64,000 nucleotides of DNA from Malus domestica (GCF_042453785.1 NC_091670.1:1984001-2048000), one strand, 5' to 3'. Shown: positions 20,587 to 32,856, numbered from the stretch's first letter. The notes: generated from the sequence alone by a model not told the origin. Translations and numbers: made by a program.

Positions 20587-21567
20587 ATGTCGAACTTGAA
20601 CAAACTCGACTTCACCGCTTTGGAGGTTTCTGGAAGGAACTACCTCAAGTGGGTTCAAGATGTGAAGCTCCACCTCACTGCAAAGAACTTGCGTCCTGCT
20701 ATTGAAGAAGCAACAGATAAACCTGTTGGCGAAGCTGAAAAAGCCACTGCTATGATCTTCATCCGAAGACATATCCATGACGCTCTACAAACTGAGTACC
20801 TTGCTGAGGAGGATCCACGTGCATTATGGGTCGCTTTGGCTGATCGTTTCGATCACCAAAAGGACATATTCTTGCCTGAAGCAAGACACGACTGGCAGCA
20901 CTTGCGCTTCCAAGACTTTAAGTCTGTGAATGAATATAATTCTGAAGTTTGTCGAATCCGATCACTTCTCAAGTTTTGCAATGAAACTTTGACTGAAGAG
21001 GATCTCCTGGAGAAGACCTACTCGACCTTCTCTGCTTCTAATATTGTCCTGCAGCAACAATATAGAGCTCAGACGTTCACTAAGTTCTCGGATTTGATCT
21101 CTGTTTTACTTCTTGCTGAAAAGCAGAACCAGCTGTTGATGAAGAATCATCAAGCTCGACCTACTGGGGCTACTGCTGTGCCTGAAGCACATTATAGCAC
21201 TAATCAGCACCCAAAACGCCAAAAGAGGCGTGGTAAGGGCGGCCAGAAGCCATCCCACCAAGGTCAACAGAGCCAAGGCCCATCCAAGGGAGGAAACAAA
21301 GCCCAGAAGCGCCCAAACCTCGCTCCCAATGGCCCGAACTTCAAGAATAAGGGCAAAGCACCTGCCACAATGAATGACGATATGTGCTATCGTTGTGGTT
21401 CCAAGGACCATTGGTCCCGTATTTGCCGTGCTCCCAAGAAGGTTGTGGATGCATATCATTCTCGTCGTACGAAGTTTGAATCAAACTTCCAGCAAGTGGA
21501 CGAACTGGAGACTACAAAGATGGAGGTTTCTGATTTTCAGGAGGATACCACTCCTATGGAAGATTAG
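20587..21567 (+). CDS. Copia gag polyprotein, 326 aa
   Basis: Starts at ATG 20587 (MSNLNKLDFTALEVSG) and is uninterrupted to TAG 21565-21567. It has the retrotransposon gag core (Y-L-K-W-V-Q-D-V-K, then the E-D-P-R-A-L-W and R-D-F-type helical regions), a basic Gln/Lys/Gly-rich spacer (about residues 205-260) and one zinc knuckle C-Y-R-C-G-S-K-D-H-W-S-R-I-C (CX2CX4HX4C, about residue 265). Gag forms the virus-like particle that packages the element RNA. It is in its own ORF, not fused to pol. With an intact reading frame it could still be made. Confidence 0.93.
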   Translation: MSNLNKLDFTALEVSGRNYLKWVQDVKLHLTAKNLRPAIEEATDKPVGEAEKATAMIFIRRHIHDALQTEYLAEEDPRALWVALADRFDHQKDIFLPEARHDWQHLRFQDFKSVNEYNSEVCRIRSLLKFCNETLTEEDLLEKTYSTFSASNIVLQQQYRAQTFTKFSDLISVLLLAEKQNQLLMKNHQARPTGATAVPEAHYSTNQHPKRQKRRGKGGQKPSHQGQQSQGPSKGGNKAQKRPNLAPNGPNFKNKGKAPATMNDDMCYRCGSKDHWSRICRAPKKVVDAYHSRRTKFESNFQQVDELETTKMEVSDFQEDTTPMED

Positions 21568-21818
21568 AATCTTAGACATAGACTTATTTTTCAGATAAAA
21601 TAAGACAATTGGGGCCGAATTCCACCTTGTGGCCGAACCCCACCTTGTTTTTTGGTTGATTTTGAACAATTTTCCTTTATGTTTTGGATTATTAGTTGGC
21701 GATTTATTTTGGATATTAAGTTTTTAATCCTTGAATAAATGAAATTATTTTGAATTGATACTTGTTTTTATAAACTTTTATGCATGTGACCGATTCAAAT
21801 TAATTTTTCATTCTAGGT

Positions 21819-24800
21819 ATGACTAGTGGGAAAGTTAGTTGTCTGGCAGATAGTGCAACCACGCATACTGTTTTGCGTGAATGCATCTATTTCACTAACT
21901 TCGTACCTAAGAATGCACCTCTGACAACCCTCTCAGGCCCATCCAACCTGATCGAAGGATACGGTAAGGCACGTATAATGTTGTCCAATGGTACAATCTT
22001 GACCATTGCTGAGACACTCTATTCTCCACGTTCCGGAAGAACGTTACTCAGTTTCAAGGACATTAGAGATAACAATTACCACGCTGAAACCCACGTAGAA
22101 AACGGAGTTGAAATTTCTGTGCGTAACTTCCTACGAATATGGCCAGAAGCGTATTCTAGAGAAGATGGAGCGTAACCCGAGTGGTCTGTATACTACGACC
22201 ATACGCCCCATAGAATGCCACTATGTGGCCGGCTCTACCACAGGGACCGCGCACGAAATTACACTTTGGCATGATCGTTTGGGACATCCTGGACGAATAG
22301 CGATGCGCCGTATCCTCAAAACTTCACACGGGCATCCACTAACCCGAAGCTTAGGTTCGATCCATGAAATTGCATGTCAAACATGTTCTATGGGAAAGCT
22401 TATTACTAAGCCTTCTTATGACAAGATTCGTTCGAATCCTCCCATTTTTCTACAACGGATTCAGGGGGACATTTGTGGACCGATTCAACCTCCCTGCGGA
22501 CCATTTAGATATTTTATGGTTTTGGTTGACGCTTCTACACGTTGGTCACACGTGTGCTTGTTGTCCACAAGGAACGCTGCATTCTCCAAACTATTGGCTC
22601 AGGTTATCAAGCTCAGGGCTCACCACCCTGATTATCCGATCAAATCTATTCGATTGGATAATGCTGGAGAATTCACATCTAAAACTTTTGATGACTATTG
22701 CATGTCGGTTGGGGTTGAAGTTGAACATCCTGTACCCCATGTTCACACCCAGAACGGCATGGCAGAGGCTTTCATTAAGCGTTTTCAAATGATTGCTCGA
22801 TCGTTGGTCATACGTACCAAGCTCCCGATCGCTGCTTGGGGCCATGCAATATTGCACGCAGCAAAGTTGGTCCGCCTGAGGCCTGTTGCGACACAACCAT
22901 TTAGTGCCCTTCAGTTGGTCACCGGATGCGAACCCGACATATCGCATCTGCGCGTTTTTGGTTGTGCGGTCTATGTGCCGATCTCGCCGCCCTTACGTAC
23001 AAAAATGGGGCCTCAGCGAAGGATGGGAATCTATGTCGGATATGATTCTCCTTCGATTATTCGTTACTTAGAACCTTTGACAGGCGATCTGTTTACCGCT
23101 CGTTTCGCGGATTGTCACTTCTATGAGACAGTTTTCCCGTCGTTAGGGGGAGATAAGAACGTCAACGTTCCTAATGAACGACGCGAATTATCGTGGACGA
23201 CTCCCACTTTGTCTCATTTAGATCCCCGCACCGCTCAGTCTGAAGCTGAAGTGCAGCGCATATTAGATCTCCAGAGCATAGCTCAGAGCATGCCAGATGC
23301 TTTCACCGATCTAGCGCGCGTGACAAGATCACATATTCCAGCTGCGAATACGCCTGCAAAGATGGATGTACCAAATGTATGACGGACTACGCTCCTGGAA
23401 GCCCGGGACGCCAATTCTGGTGATCCACGTACATTAGCGGCTAGCCAATCATCTGCCCCTACACAAAAGCGTGGCAGACCCCTTGGTTCAAAGGATTCAC
23501 ACCCCCGGAAGAGGAAAACCACGGCACAAGGTCCTGAAGAGCCTACCGTGAATCCGACTATCGCTTACTCATTTTACCCAACTCATGAGGAAATTCTAGA
23601 TTATGGAAGCGTCCTTGAAGAGACGAATCCTCCTCCCGAGAATCGTGAGATTTCGGTCTATTATGCTAGCTTAGATGATGTGTGGCGTAGAAATGAGATG
23701 ATTGTCGACGATGCATTAGCATTTGCAGTAGCTACTGAGATCATGTTGAGCGATGACATTGAACCGCGTTCCGTTGATGAATGTCGACGTAGAGCTGATT
23801 GGTCAAACTGGAAACAAGCAATCCAAGTCGAACTTGATTCACTTGCGAAACGTAAGGTGTTTGGACCTGTAGTTCCTACTCCTCCACATGTGAAGCCCGT
23901 TGGCTACAAGTGGGTTTTCGTTCGGAAGCGTAATGAGAAGAACGAAATTGTACGTTACAAAGCTCGTCTTGTAGCACAAGGTTTCTCACAACGCCCCGGG
24001 ATTGACTATGACGAAACTTACTCACCCGTTATGGATGTGATTACTTTTCGATACCTTATCAGTTTGGTAGTTTCCGAAAAACTGGATATGCAACTGATGG
24101 ACGTAGTAACCGCGTATCTCTATGGGGATCTTGATACGAAAATTTATATGAAAGTTCCCGAAGGACTTACATTGACTGGTTCAAATATTTCCAAACCCCG
24201 GAACACGCTCTCAATTCGGCTGAGGCGTTCACTATACGGTTTGAAACAATCCGGAAGAATGTGGTATAACCGTTTAAGTGAGTATTTGACTAGTCAGGGA
24301 TATGTGAATAACGAACTATGCCCTTGTGTGTTCATTAAGAAGTCAAATTCCGGATTTGCGATTGTTGCAGTATATGTTGATGACATGAATCTCATCGGAA
24401 CTCCTGAATAGCTCGCGAGAACTGCTTCGCACCTGAAGTCAGAATTTGAGATGAAAGATCTAGGTAAGACTCGATACTGTCTCGGTCTCGAGATAGAGCA
24501 TTGTTCGGATGGAATCCTAGTACATCAATCGAACTACACCCAGAAGGTGTTGCGCCGTTTTAATGAGGATAAAGCGAAGCCTTCGAGTACTCCTATGGTC
24601 GTTCGTACGCTAGATGCAGAGCGAGATCCCTTCCGTCCGAAGGAGGATGATGAAGAGATTTTGGAGCCTGAAGTTCCTTATCTAAGTGCGATAGGCGCTT
24701 TATTGTACTTAGCTCAATGCACTAGACCCGACATCTCCTTCGCTGTTAATCTTTTGGCAAGATACAGCAATGCACCAACACGCAGACATTGGACTGGCGT

Positions 24801-25404
24801 GAAAGACATCTTCCGTTACCTTAAGGGTACTACGGATTTGGGCTTATTCTATCCCTACGAATCCTCGAGTGATGCCGCACCCTATGCTCATCGGGTTGAT
24901 TCTCGCCATGTTGGTTATGCCGACGCTGGATACTTATCTGATCCGCACAAGGCGCGTTCTCAAACGGGTTATGTCTTTACCGTTGGAGGCACCGCAATAT
25001 CTTGGAGGTCAACTAAACAGACCTTAGTTGCCACTTCGTCTAACCATGCTGAAATTCTCGCCTTACATGAAGCAACTCGGGAATGCTTTTGGTTGAGAGC
25101 AGTAGTGGGCCATATTCGAAGCTCCTGTGATCTTCATCCCGCCGTTAATGCCCCGACGACGATTTTTGAAGACAACGCAGCTTGCATCGAACAGCTCAAG
25201 AAGGGTTACATCAAAGGAGACAACACCAAGCATATTGCGCCGAAGTTCTTCTTTACACATCAACAACAAGAGCATCAGAAGATTGAAGTCACGCAAATCC
25301 GATCACAAGACAATCTGGCCGACCTCTTCACCAAATCACTACCGAAGGCGACGTTTCAGAAGCTTGTTCATGGAATTGGTATGCGTAAACTTTCTGAGTT
25401 GTAA
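21819..25404 (+). pseudogene. Copia pol: protease, integrase, reverse transcriptase, RNase H, with three lesions
   Basis: Protease at 21819-22110 has C-L-A-D-S-A-T-T-H-T. Integrase has the zinc motif (H-D-R-L-G-H ... C-Q-T-C), G-D-I-C-G-P, R-L-D-N-A-G-E-F and N-G-M-A-E-A. Reverse transcriptase has Y-K-A-R-L-V-A-Q-G-F and Y-V-D-D-M. RNase H has Y-A-D-A-G-Y, S-Q-T-G-Y-V-F and a C-terminal D-L-F-T-K-S-L-P. An extra base in the A-run at 22111-22113 shifts the frame between protease and integrase. In-frame stops are TGA at 23380-23382 and TAG at 24409-24411; the protein continues in frame after each. The product would convert element RNA to DNA and integrate it, but this copy cannot make it whole. 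A pyrimidine tract ending CATTCTAG lies just before the first ATG. Confidence 0.93.
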
Positions 25405-25811
25405 CTTTGCTATTTCTCTTTGGAATTATGTCAAACTCAGGGGGAGTATCTTCTAGATACTTGCTTGATCTTAATGTACTCTTTTTCCCTACGATTAGGA
25501 GCATTTTTCCCACTGGGTTTTTGCTACCTAACTAGGTTTTAACGAGGCACCCACCTTGGGCTGGTCATATCCCTGATGACGTCATGTAGACGTTTCTTTT
25601 GACTTTGCATTTCTCACGCATTTTTCCTTAGACTATGGATTTTGTCCCTACTTGGGTTTTTGCCATAGCCTTAGGGTTTTTTAGTGAGACTTACTACTTA
25701 TGCAAGTTCCTACCTTATTGAGAATAAGCGTTGTTCCTTGGAATCAGTTCTGACGAGTCGACTTCCTCAACTTCTGCATGATGCTGAATCTACCTTGAGT
25801 ATTTACCCACT

Positions 25812-25821
25812 CAAGGGGGAG
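25812..25821 (+). other. Polypurine tract of the Copia element
   Basis: CAAGGGGGAG directly abuts the 3' LTR and would prime plus-strand DNA synthesis. Confidence 0.8.
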
Positions 25822-26079
25822 TGTTGTAAACATTCCTAGTTTAAGTATGATTGTGTAAATCCTAGATAAGATTTGATTCTAGTTATCCTTTCCTATTACA
25901 ACTTGTATTACTTGGAGGAGAAGAAATATCTTCTCTCCCTTTACTACTATAAATAAAGGCACAATGTAGGAGGGATAACAACACACACATTCCCCTACAA
26001 TTCTACAAACACACATCTCTCTCCTCTCTCTCTCTGCCGCCGACCCTAGTCCCTCTGTCAGATAAAATAGACCACAACA
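25822..26079 (+). repeat. 3' LTR of the 7.3-kb Copia element
   Basis: 258 bp, nearly identical to the 5' LTR, ending ACAACA before the AAAAG duplication. Confidence 0.95.
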
Positions 26080-26488
26080 AAAAGTGAGTTTTTAAACTTA
26101 AACTCACTCCTTTCTTTTCTCTCCCTCCTCCCCCTCACTCCAAATCTCTCTCTCTCTCTTTTCTTCTTTCTCTCTCCTTTTTTTTACCTTTTTCGTCTCT
26201 CCTCCAATCCGTTCTCTTCATTTTATCGGTTCTTTCTCTCACTACTCATCCTCTCTATCTCATCCGATACTTTCTCTTCTCTTTCCTTCAATTATCTTTT
26301 ACTTTCTTTCCTCCTCTTTCATCTTTCTCCCCCTCCAGTGACCTCCTCTTTTTAGATCTATTTGTTTAGTTTAAATCGCAAACCAATCAAATTTTTGAAT
26401 CTTAAAGAAAATTGTTTTCAAGAATATTCTTAAGAAATGTTTTGAGAAATAATAAAAAATTTCAAATAAGATACCAAACAGGCTCTGA

Positions 26489-26960
26489 GCTTTCTTGGTG
26501 GTTGTTGACGAATCCACTCCAACCACCGACTTATTAGTTATTACTTCACAAATTCTTTCTTCCACATTTACTTTCAATTGTTCAACCACGCCGTACTAAA
26601 TTTCAACGATCCAAACTGTCTAAGTTTTAGATTTCTAAACATCATCTTTGCAAAAAAGTATAAAACTCCGAAGTCGTTTGACCATCTGGTTATCTCTGTG
26701 AACATATAGTTCATTTAGAACATATATTTTATATGATCCAAAAACAAAAGTCATCTTCCCATAAATAATGTATCAAAAACAAGAGCTATCAATGAAATGT
26801 TATCGAACAAGAAACAAAGAATGCAGAGTTCTTCAGTTCATATTATTTTCTAAACTTATCACCCCTCCCTATTTTTTTTTTTCGTACTTTTGCCGAAAAC
26901 AAATCAACTTCTGAAACTAGCTACTACCACCACTACATTGTACCAGTTTCTATAACTTGT
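26489..26960. other. Spacer and 3' flank of the carboxypeptidase gene
   Basis: No gene seen. It would hold the 3' UTR of the minus-strand gene ending at 26961. No clear polyadenylation signal could be chosen. Confidence 0.4.
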
Positions 26961-29747
26961 TTACTCGTCAATGGAAGGACGCGCTGTGTTGGGCAGTCTC
27001 CGACCACGAACAAATGCACTGAAGAGGTGCAGTGCTCTTGAAGGTTGAGCATAGGGCACCATATGAGCAGCCCCCCTTACCGTGGCAAACGTCAACAGAT
27101 TTCCGTACTCTGTAGCCCAACCGCCCACCTATTCGTAAAACATGTACAGACATTCATAAGCAATGTTGAAGAGAGACAAACTGTCAAACTTGAACAGCAT
27201 TACTGAAGGAAGCGCATAAGCACCTGGCCTTTGTGAAACCAAGCTCCGTATGGGACTGTTATCGGGAACTTTAGGTCGTGTGCTAGTTCACGCACCAGTG
27301 TCCGAGAGCCCAATAATGGTACAACGGAATCTTGATCCCCACTGCATTCGGTTGAAAATCATGTTATGTAGCAACACTAAAAAGTTAAGAGTAGTTTATA
27401 TTCAACTTAGCCCCTTGTACATAATAAGCATAACGAATTACCTGAAAACCCAAACGGGTATACGGTTTTGAACTATCCTTGTGAGCAAGGGAAGGATGTT
27501 AATGCTACCATCTGTATCGCTGTAATTAAGAATGCTGTACAATACAAAATAAAAAATAAAAAAAGAACATCAGTCATATGTAATAAACGAGTATAGACTA
27601 CAGATAAGTCACCAGATTCTACTGATGTATAAGAAAGGTTATATTCACTTACCGACTGCACATACTCCATGGATAAGGCAAGTTTGTACGATTTGCATGA
27701 AGGGCTTTCTGAACTTCGGGAAGGTTCAAATAAAAACGTCTTTCAAACGTCATACATACATCAACTCCAACACTTATCTTAGTAGCCTGCAGAAAAGCGG
27801 AGTAAAGGAAAAACTCGTTGAAATAATGAAATAACAAGTTGCTGTAATGAGAATGAAAGATGAACAAGAAAAACCCATACTAAACAAAAAAGAAGTATAG
27901 AGGATACCATTTTCCGCAGTCTCAACTCTTGCTCCACTATAGATGGATAACAAACATCAAGAATCACGTCGTAATTGTTTATGTACTCACCAACTATCTG
28001 ATTGGCTTGAGATATTGCTTTGTTGCATTGATGGCTTACATTGTGAGGATTTCCCAAGACATAATCGTCAAAATCGCATTCGTTCATGATAGTAAGGCCA
28101 GTTTCATCAGAAATCATTCCATGAGACCAAAAATATTCATATGTTGCCGGAGCATCACGATCAAGTCTCAGCAGTGGATTCCCAAGCTGACAGATAACAA
28201 ATAGAAAAGTTAAAAGAGGAAGTGACAACTATAGAGATAGATGAAAGCAAGGAATTCAAAAATATGTGCGGTCTTCTTACAGCAACCCCTTTGAGATTGA
28301 ACTTGAAACCAGTTGATTGTTTATTATGGTCCAAAATGGCAATAGCTAATTGCGGTATGTAGTGCCCTGTACAGTAAAAGTACAGATGGTAAGAACCGAT
28401 TCTAAATGATAAGTCATGTAGATAGATGTGCGAAAAAAAGAGTAGAAAATAAAAGAACAACTGCAACGATTATATTTAGAAAAAGGTTTGAATATATTGT
28501 AAGAGTTCCATTTCCTAGTACTCCATAATAGAATTGACATTATATCGGACTTTGCAGACCTGCATAGCTTTCTCCGGTAAGAAACAACTCTCGGGATCTG
28601 AAAGTTGGAAACTTTTCATACCATTTCATCAAGAATGTGTGCATATCCCTTGCTGCCAAAATCAAATGAAAGTGAAAAAAAAAAAGTTGCCGTTAAGCTT
28701 GGCTGCCAAGTTTTATCAGAAATAACCAAAAGCAAACATATAGAACAAGCACACCCTTAAATGAGTGTAAAGAAAAGGAAGCGGAATTAGCTATTCACTA
28801 TACCAGTTGAGGCATCCCCAGAGTCATAATCCGAACTTGTATTCGAGTATGACCATCCTACTCCAGCAGGAGACTCAACAAAAAGGAGATTTGATGCTAC
28901 AAGAGAAAAGCAAATGGTACACCATTTAGATAGGATTCCGATTAATAGCTGAACAGTGACACTCCGAAAAGAAGAAAAGTTGACATGTTCGTAAATGTTC
29001 CATACGGATATACCTCTGTTCCATGACATTGGATTTCTCCGGAGGCCTCTGCCGTCACCTGTTGGATAAAATGGACCCAGCTCGGTAAAGGCACCTCCGC
29101 CAACGGAGGAACAACCTGGACCTGAACAAAAAGTTGATCAGCGAATGTTATCAACTATTTGGTGTTTAAGACCTCACTTTCAAGAGAATAGTAAAAGCTA
29201 CAAACATTGAGATAAAATTTCAATATGCAGAAAAGGGCAGTGTATACATAACAAGTTCTTTAAACAAGCAACCATATTCAACTAGTTTACAACAAATGCA
29301 AAAAAAATACTAATAGAAAAAAATGCAGAAGATTTGAATAAAAGTCCAGCTGAACACAAAGGATTATCAAAACCTTTGATTCATTATTACAAATAACATG
29401 AAAGTAGCTGTTAAATACACCCATGAATAACACAACAGTATTTAACTAATATTTACAATTTGCTCTCAAGAAACCCAGAAAAAGGGTGAGAGGTTACCTC
29501 CATTGAGCCAAAGAGTGAGGGGCTTCTTGTCAGGCTGCTCATCTGCTTCAACAAAGTAGTAAAACAAGCTCCTCCCAGCTTTCACATCCACATCAACATA
29601 CCCAGCATACTGCTTGAACCCAACACTTGGCTGACCAGGCAGGCTCACCACCAGATCCTCAGCTGGGTATCCCTCCACTGCACCCAGCAGCACCAACCAC
29701 ACACACTCCAACACAATCAAAACCCCACTAAACCAACACCTACACAT
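26961..29747 (-). CDS. SCPL42: Serine carboxypeptidase-like protein (SCPL42 type), ten exons
   Basis: Minus-strand exons are 29747-29498, 29121-29014, 28896-28804, 28652-28560, 28366-28281, 28186-27908, 27786-27653, 27534-27442, 27341-27224 and 27128-26961. All sites are GT-AG; the sum is 1422 nt, or 473 aa. The start ATG (M-C-R-C-W-F) opens a hydrophobic signal peptide ending about V-E-G-Y. Conserved blocks are [22 protein letters not shown], catalytic Ser in G-E-S-Y-A-G, catalytic Asp in S-G-D-Q-D-S-V-V-P and catalytic His in R-G-A-A-H-M-V-P. Family S10 enzymes remove C-terminal residues from peptides or act as acyltransferases in the vacuole or secretory route. Sequence such as A-G-Y-V-D-V-D-V and A-H-L-type spacing fits the SCPL40-45 clade, where carboxypeptidase activity is expected. 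No lesion seen. Confidence 0.93.
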
Positions 29748-30620
29748 CTCCTGAAATCCCAAAATACTTCAGAAATTCCAGTCCTTTTTCAATTCCTAGT
29801 CAATTCTCTCTTACCAATGTGTGGGTGCTTGTGTATATATGTTATAATCTGTATGACATTTGCACTCACATACAGATTATACAGCCTCACTCACTCAAAA
29901 GCATGTTTCTTTTTTTGCGAAGGAGAAGAAAATGGTTACCCAAAAAGAGATAAGGAGTATATACAGTGTGCATGTATTATCCTTATCATAATAAAAGTAC
30001 CAACTTTATATTTATGACAGGAAACGTGAAATCTGGGCTGCTTTAACAGAGAGATGCGTGTGTGTGTGCATATATAATTAATGGTAAATGCCAGATCTGA
30101 TTTATGAGGATTTGGTATAATACATAAATATAAATGCAGCCTCTCAGGAATCGAATGGAGAGAAAGAGACGTTAAGGAAGGTGCAGGGAAAGCGAAGTCG
30201 GGTTGTTTAGTGTGCTTTGCAGGAGTTGCAGTCATACTTATGAGAGTTTTTTAGAGAGAGAGAGAGAGAGAGAGAGACGTTGGGAAGAGTGGCATATTGG
30301 CATACATAGTAATAATCGCATTGGCATTTTCGAATTTTGATAAGATAAAACTAAGCAACACAGATCACACCTACACTGTCAAACACCTCCACATCTTATC
30401 TGGCCTTCATTGATCTCCTTTGGCCAAATTTCCATTATTTGCAAATCACACAACCCAACACATGTACAAATTAACTCATTTCTTACAAGGGAATATTTAT
30501 GTTTGTCTACTAATTAGTGTAACTGTTATAATCGTTAAGCATCGATTTTTCAAATGAATAGGTCAGTTATTCTTCAATTGATGGCAGTTGATTCTTCCTA
30601 TTGAATTAAGTGTATTATTA
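29748..30620 (-). other. 5' flank of the carboxypeptidase gene
   Basis: Contains the presumed promoter and leader of the minus-strand SCPL gene. A GA microsatellite (30253-30277) lies about 510 bases upstream of its ATG. No further gene seen. Confidence 0.4.
30253..30277. repeat. (GA)n microsatellite
   Basis: About 12 GA units upstream of the SCPL gene (CT on the coding strand), a common feature of plant leaders. Confidence 0.9.
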
Positions 30621-30757
30621 GGCTAGTGTTATTTACACACTTACTTCTCACAATACCCCTCTCCATTTTCGGTCATTGGAATGAATTTAAAAAGATCAAA
30701 GGACAAAAAATGATAAGGGTGTGTGAGAAATAAAAATAAGCGTGTGAGTAGCACTAT
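30621..30757. mobile_element. MITE related to the CACACACC hairpin family
   Basis: The left arm TAGTGTTATTTACACAC and the reverse-complemented right arm TAGTGCTACTCACAC are inverted repeats, each followed by TTCTCACA-type sequence. The interior has the GGTCATTGGAATGAATT phrase parallel to the core of the 6827 and 52748 copies. No clean target duplication. Confidence 0.6.
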
Positions 30758-32485
30758 CTTTTGTGTAATTTGCCATGATAGTTACACTATTATATAAAGG
30801 TGGATATGTCTCACATTGTAACACACTAAGAAATTCTCTAATAAGAATTTTCTCACTCTCTCAAATTATTTTCCTCTACAAAATTATTTAAATTATAAAA
30901 AAAAAAAACTTTTACGCACATATTTAGTTATAATTTACTTGTTCTTTTTTTTTTCCAGCGATACTCTATACTAATATACACTAAGCCTACTTCGGTAAGT
31001 GGGTAAGAAAGCTTGGTGTTGTCTTCTCCATGTTTGGTAAGTGTAGGCTTGGGAAATGATTTTTTGATTCAGGGAAAAATGGAAAATAGGGGGAATGTAA
31101 AACCCTCCATCCCCTTGGCATTCCCTTCCCTCCTTCATGGGAAACCAAAAAAACGCAGATTGTCATTTTTTATGACATTGACATTATAAAATGCCCATTA
31201 TATCCTTAAGAGTAGTATTTTCTACCCAATTTCTCATTGTTAGCAAACATAGCTGGAAATGGAAATTATTTCCAATAAATTTCTTTTCATATACCAAACG
31301 CAACGAAAGTAGAGGGAGAGAGTTTAAATTTGAGATGCAGTCAGGTGAAGAGAAAGATCCTAATTATCAAGCAATTCACTTGTAATTATAATCTTAGTGG
31401 AGAACGATTCCTATTATTTATAAGGAGTCAAGTTTTCAAATTGTAGTTATGGCAAACCCTTGTGTACTTGCCATTCTTTTTCATTTTATCATTGAAGTAG
31501 CTTTAAAATTGGACATAACATCGAAATAGTTTAGCAATATAATCAACATAATTTCACTCACAAATCAATCAATCTGACTGAAATAGTTAAAAAAGTACGT
31601 TATACCAAACCAGACCAATAATACTACTTAATCGCATGAAAAATAGGGTAAAAGTAAAACTAACATGGTTCATCGTGAGGGAGTTTAGGACAATGACCCA
31701 TGAGTGATTTCATTGGACAAAAAATTCATGGTTTGAAGAGATTTTTCAGTGTGATCGGTGCACGGGGTAGTACACCACGTGTCACTATACAATTGATGAG
31801 ATATGTGTGCTAAAAAATTAATAACTTAAAAAATAAAATTTATCACCATTCCTATTAAAACACGTGGTGTACCATTTGTTTTCCCGTCAGAATGAAAAAT
31901 TGAGTCTCTTTTGTGGTTAAAATAAGCATGGAAAGAAGACAACGTTGCCGCCATCACTGTCCAGCCGTTTGCTCTCCCTCACGGTCATATTCTACTTTAC
32001 TACTTTGCTTTACAGCCGACATGAATATATATTTTATTCATAAAGAAATACAAAAAATTATTATCATTTTATTTTATATAATATAACCCATACTCGTGGG
32101 GCTCAATTTGAAAGAGCCAAACTTGGTCATTCTCAATTCTAAATTAATACTTTAATTGGGGTCTGAAAATAAAAACATAAACAAACAAAATTAATCATAT
32201 TAAGATAATGCAGTTTAAAGTGAAGTTTGACTACTTAATATATTGTTTAGCAGTAACATGCAGTTACGTGCATGTACGTTCCCTAATTGGAGGAACTCAT
32301 TAGGACTTTTCATTTTTATATTCTTTTTTATTCCACCTTATAAAAACGTTATCGAGGTCGAATCAAAACCTCGAAAATAAAATGAAAGCTTTTTAATAGT
32401 GTGAATTTTATTCCGTTTTGAGAGTTGCTATGATACTTGAAAATGATCATTTTACACTTTTCTAAGTACATTTTATTTTTATATT
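30758..32485. other. AT-rich spacer
   Basis: No gene recognised. Small ORFs (such as 31191-31385) have no family features. Confidence 0.45.
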
Positions 32486-32856
32486 TGTTGATGCACAAAA
32501 TCGGAGATCTTGGAAAACGTAAATCTGACCGTGAATCTGAAAGAAATGTAAATAACACAAGATGTATCGTGGTTCATCCCAAGGTTTGAGTTACGTCCAT
32601 ACTAATATGTATTTCTCTGAGAGTATTGTGAGAGAGAGAGAGCTCTAAATATGAGAGTGAGAGCTTTAAGAGGATGAGGGAGGTTAAGGCCTAAGAGTTG
32701 GCCTACCCTAATTGTGAGGGTGAGGAGTCCTTTTATAGAATAAGGGCTCCTCACTTATTACATATTTATTCATTCCTTTATTACATAATTACATTTAAAT
32801 CTCCCTGAGTATTTGTACGAGATCTAAATACGGAGGCCCTAAGTATGGTATAAACA
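32486..32856. mobile_element. Solo LTR, 371 bp, 5-bp TSD ATATT
   Basis: Starts TGTTGATGCAC and ends GGTATAAACA, with ATATT on both sides (32481-32485 and 32857-32861). It contains TTTTATAGAATAAGG-type promoter-like sequence and GAGAGA runs. No internal retroelement DNA is present, so it is the product of LTR-LTR recombination. The parent family is unknown; no matching LTR is elsewhere in the window. Confidence 0.88.

Larger units (their letters stand above)
18798..26079 (+). mobile_element. Ty1/Copia LTR retrotransposon, 7.3 kb, 5-bp TSD AAAAG
   Basis: LTRs lie at 18798-19053 and 25822-26079, starting TGTTGTAAAC and ending ACAACA. AAAAG is present at 18793-18797 and 26080-26084. The LTRs differ by a 2-bp CT-repeat change and about one substitution, so the insertion is young. 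Order inside: a 1.5-kb leader, gag (20587-21567), a 251-bp gap, then protease, integrase, reverse transcriptase and RNase H (21819-25404), which is the Copia order. A purine tract CAAGGGGGAG precedes the 3' LTR. Pol has one frameshift and two stops. The lineage within Copia was not assigned. Confidence 0.96.
18646..26485. mobile_element. Small inverted-repeat element split by the 7.3-kb Copia insertion
   Basis: The left end reads GGCCCTATTTGGTACTTTAC and the right end, reverse-complemented, GAGCCTGTTTGGTATCTTAT. TGA flanks both sides (18643-18645 and 26486-26488). Without the Copia element (18798-26079) and one copy of its AAAAG duplication, the host is about 550 bp: 152 bp on the left and about 400 bp on the right, the right part CT-rich. 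No coding capacity is seen. The 3-bp duplication suggests a Harbinger-type MITE, though TGA is not the usual target. Confidence 0.6.
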
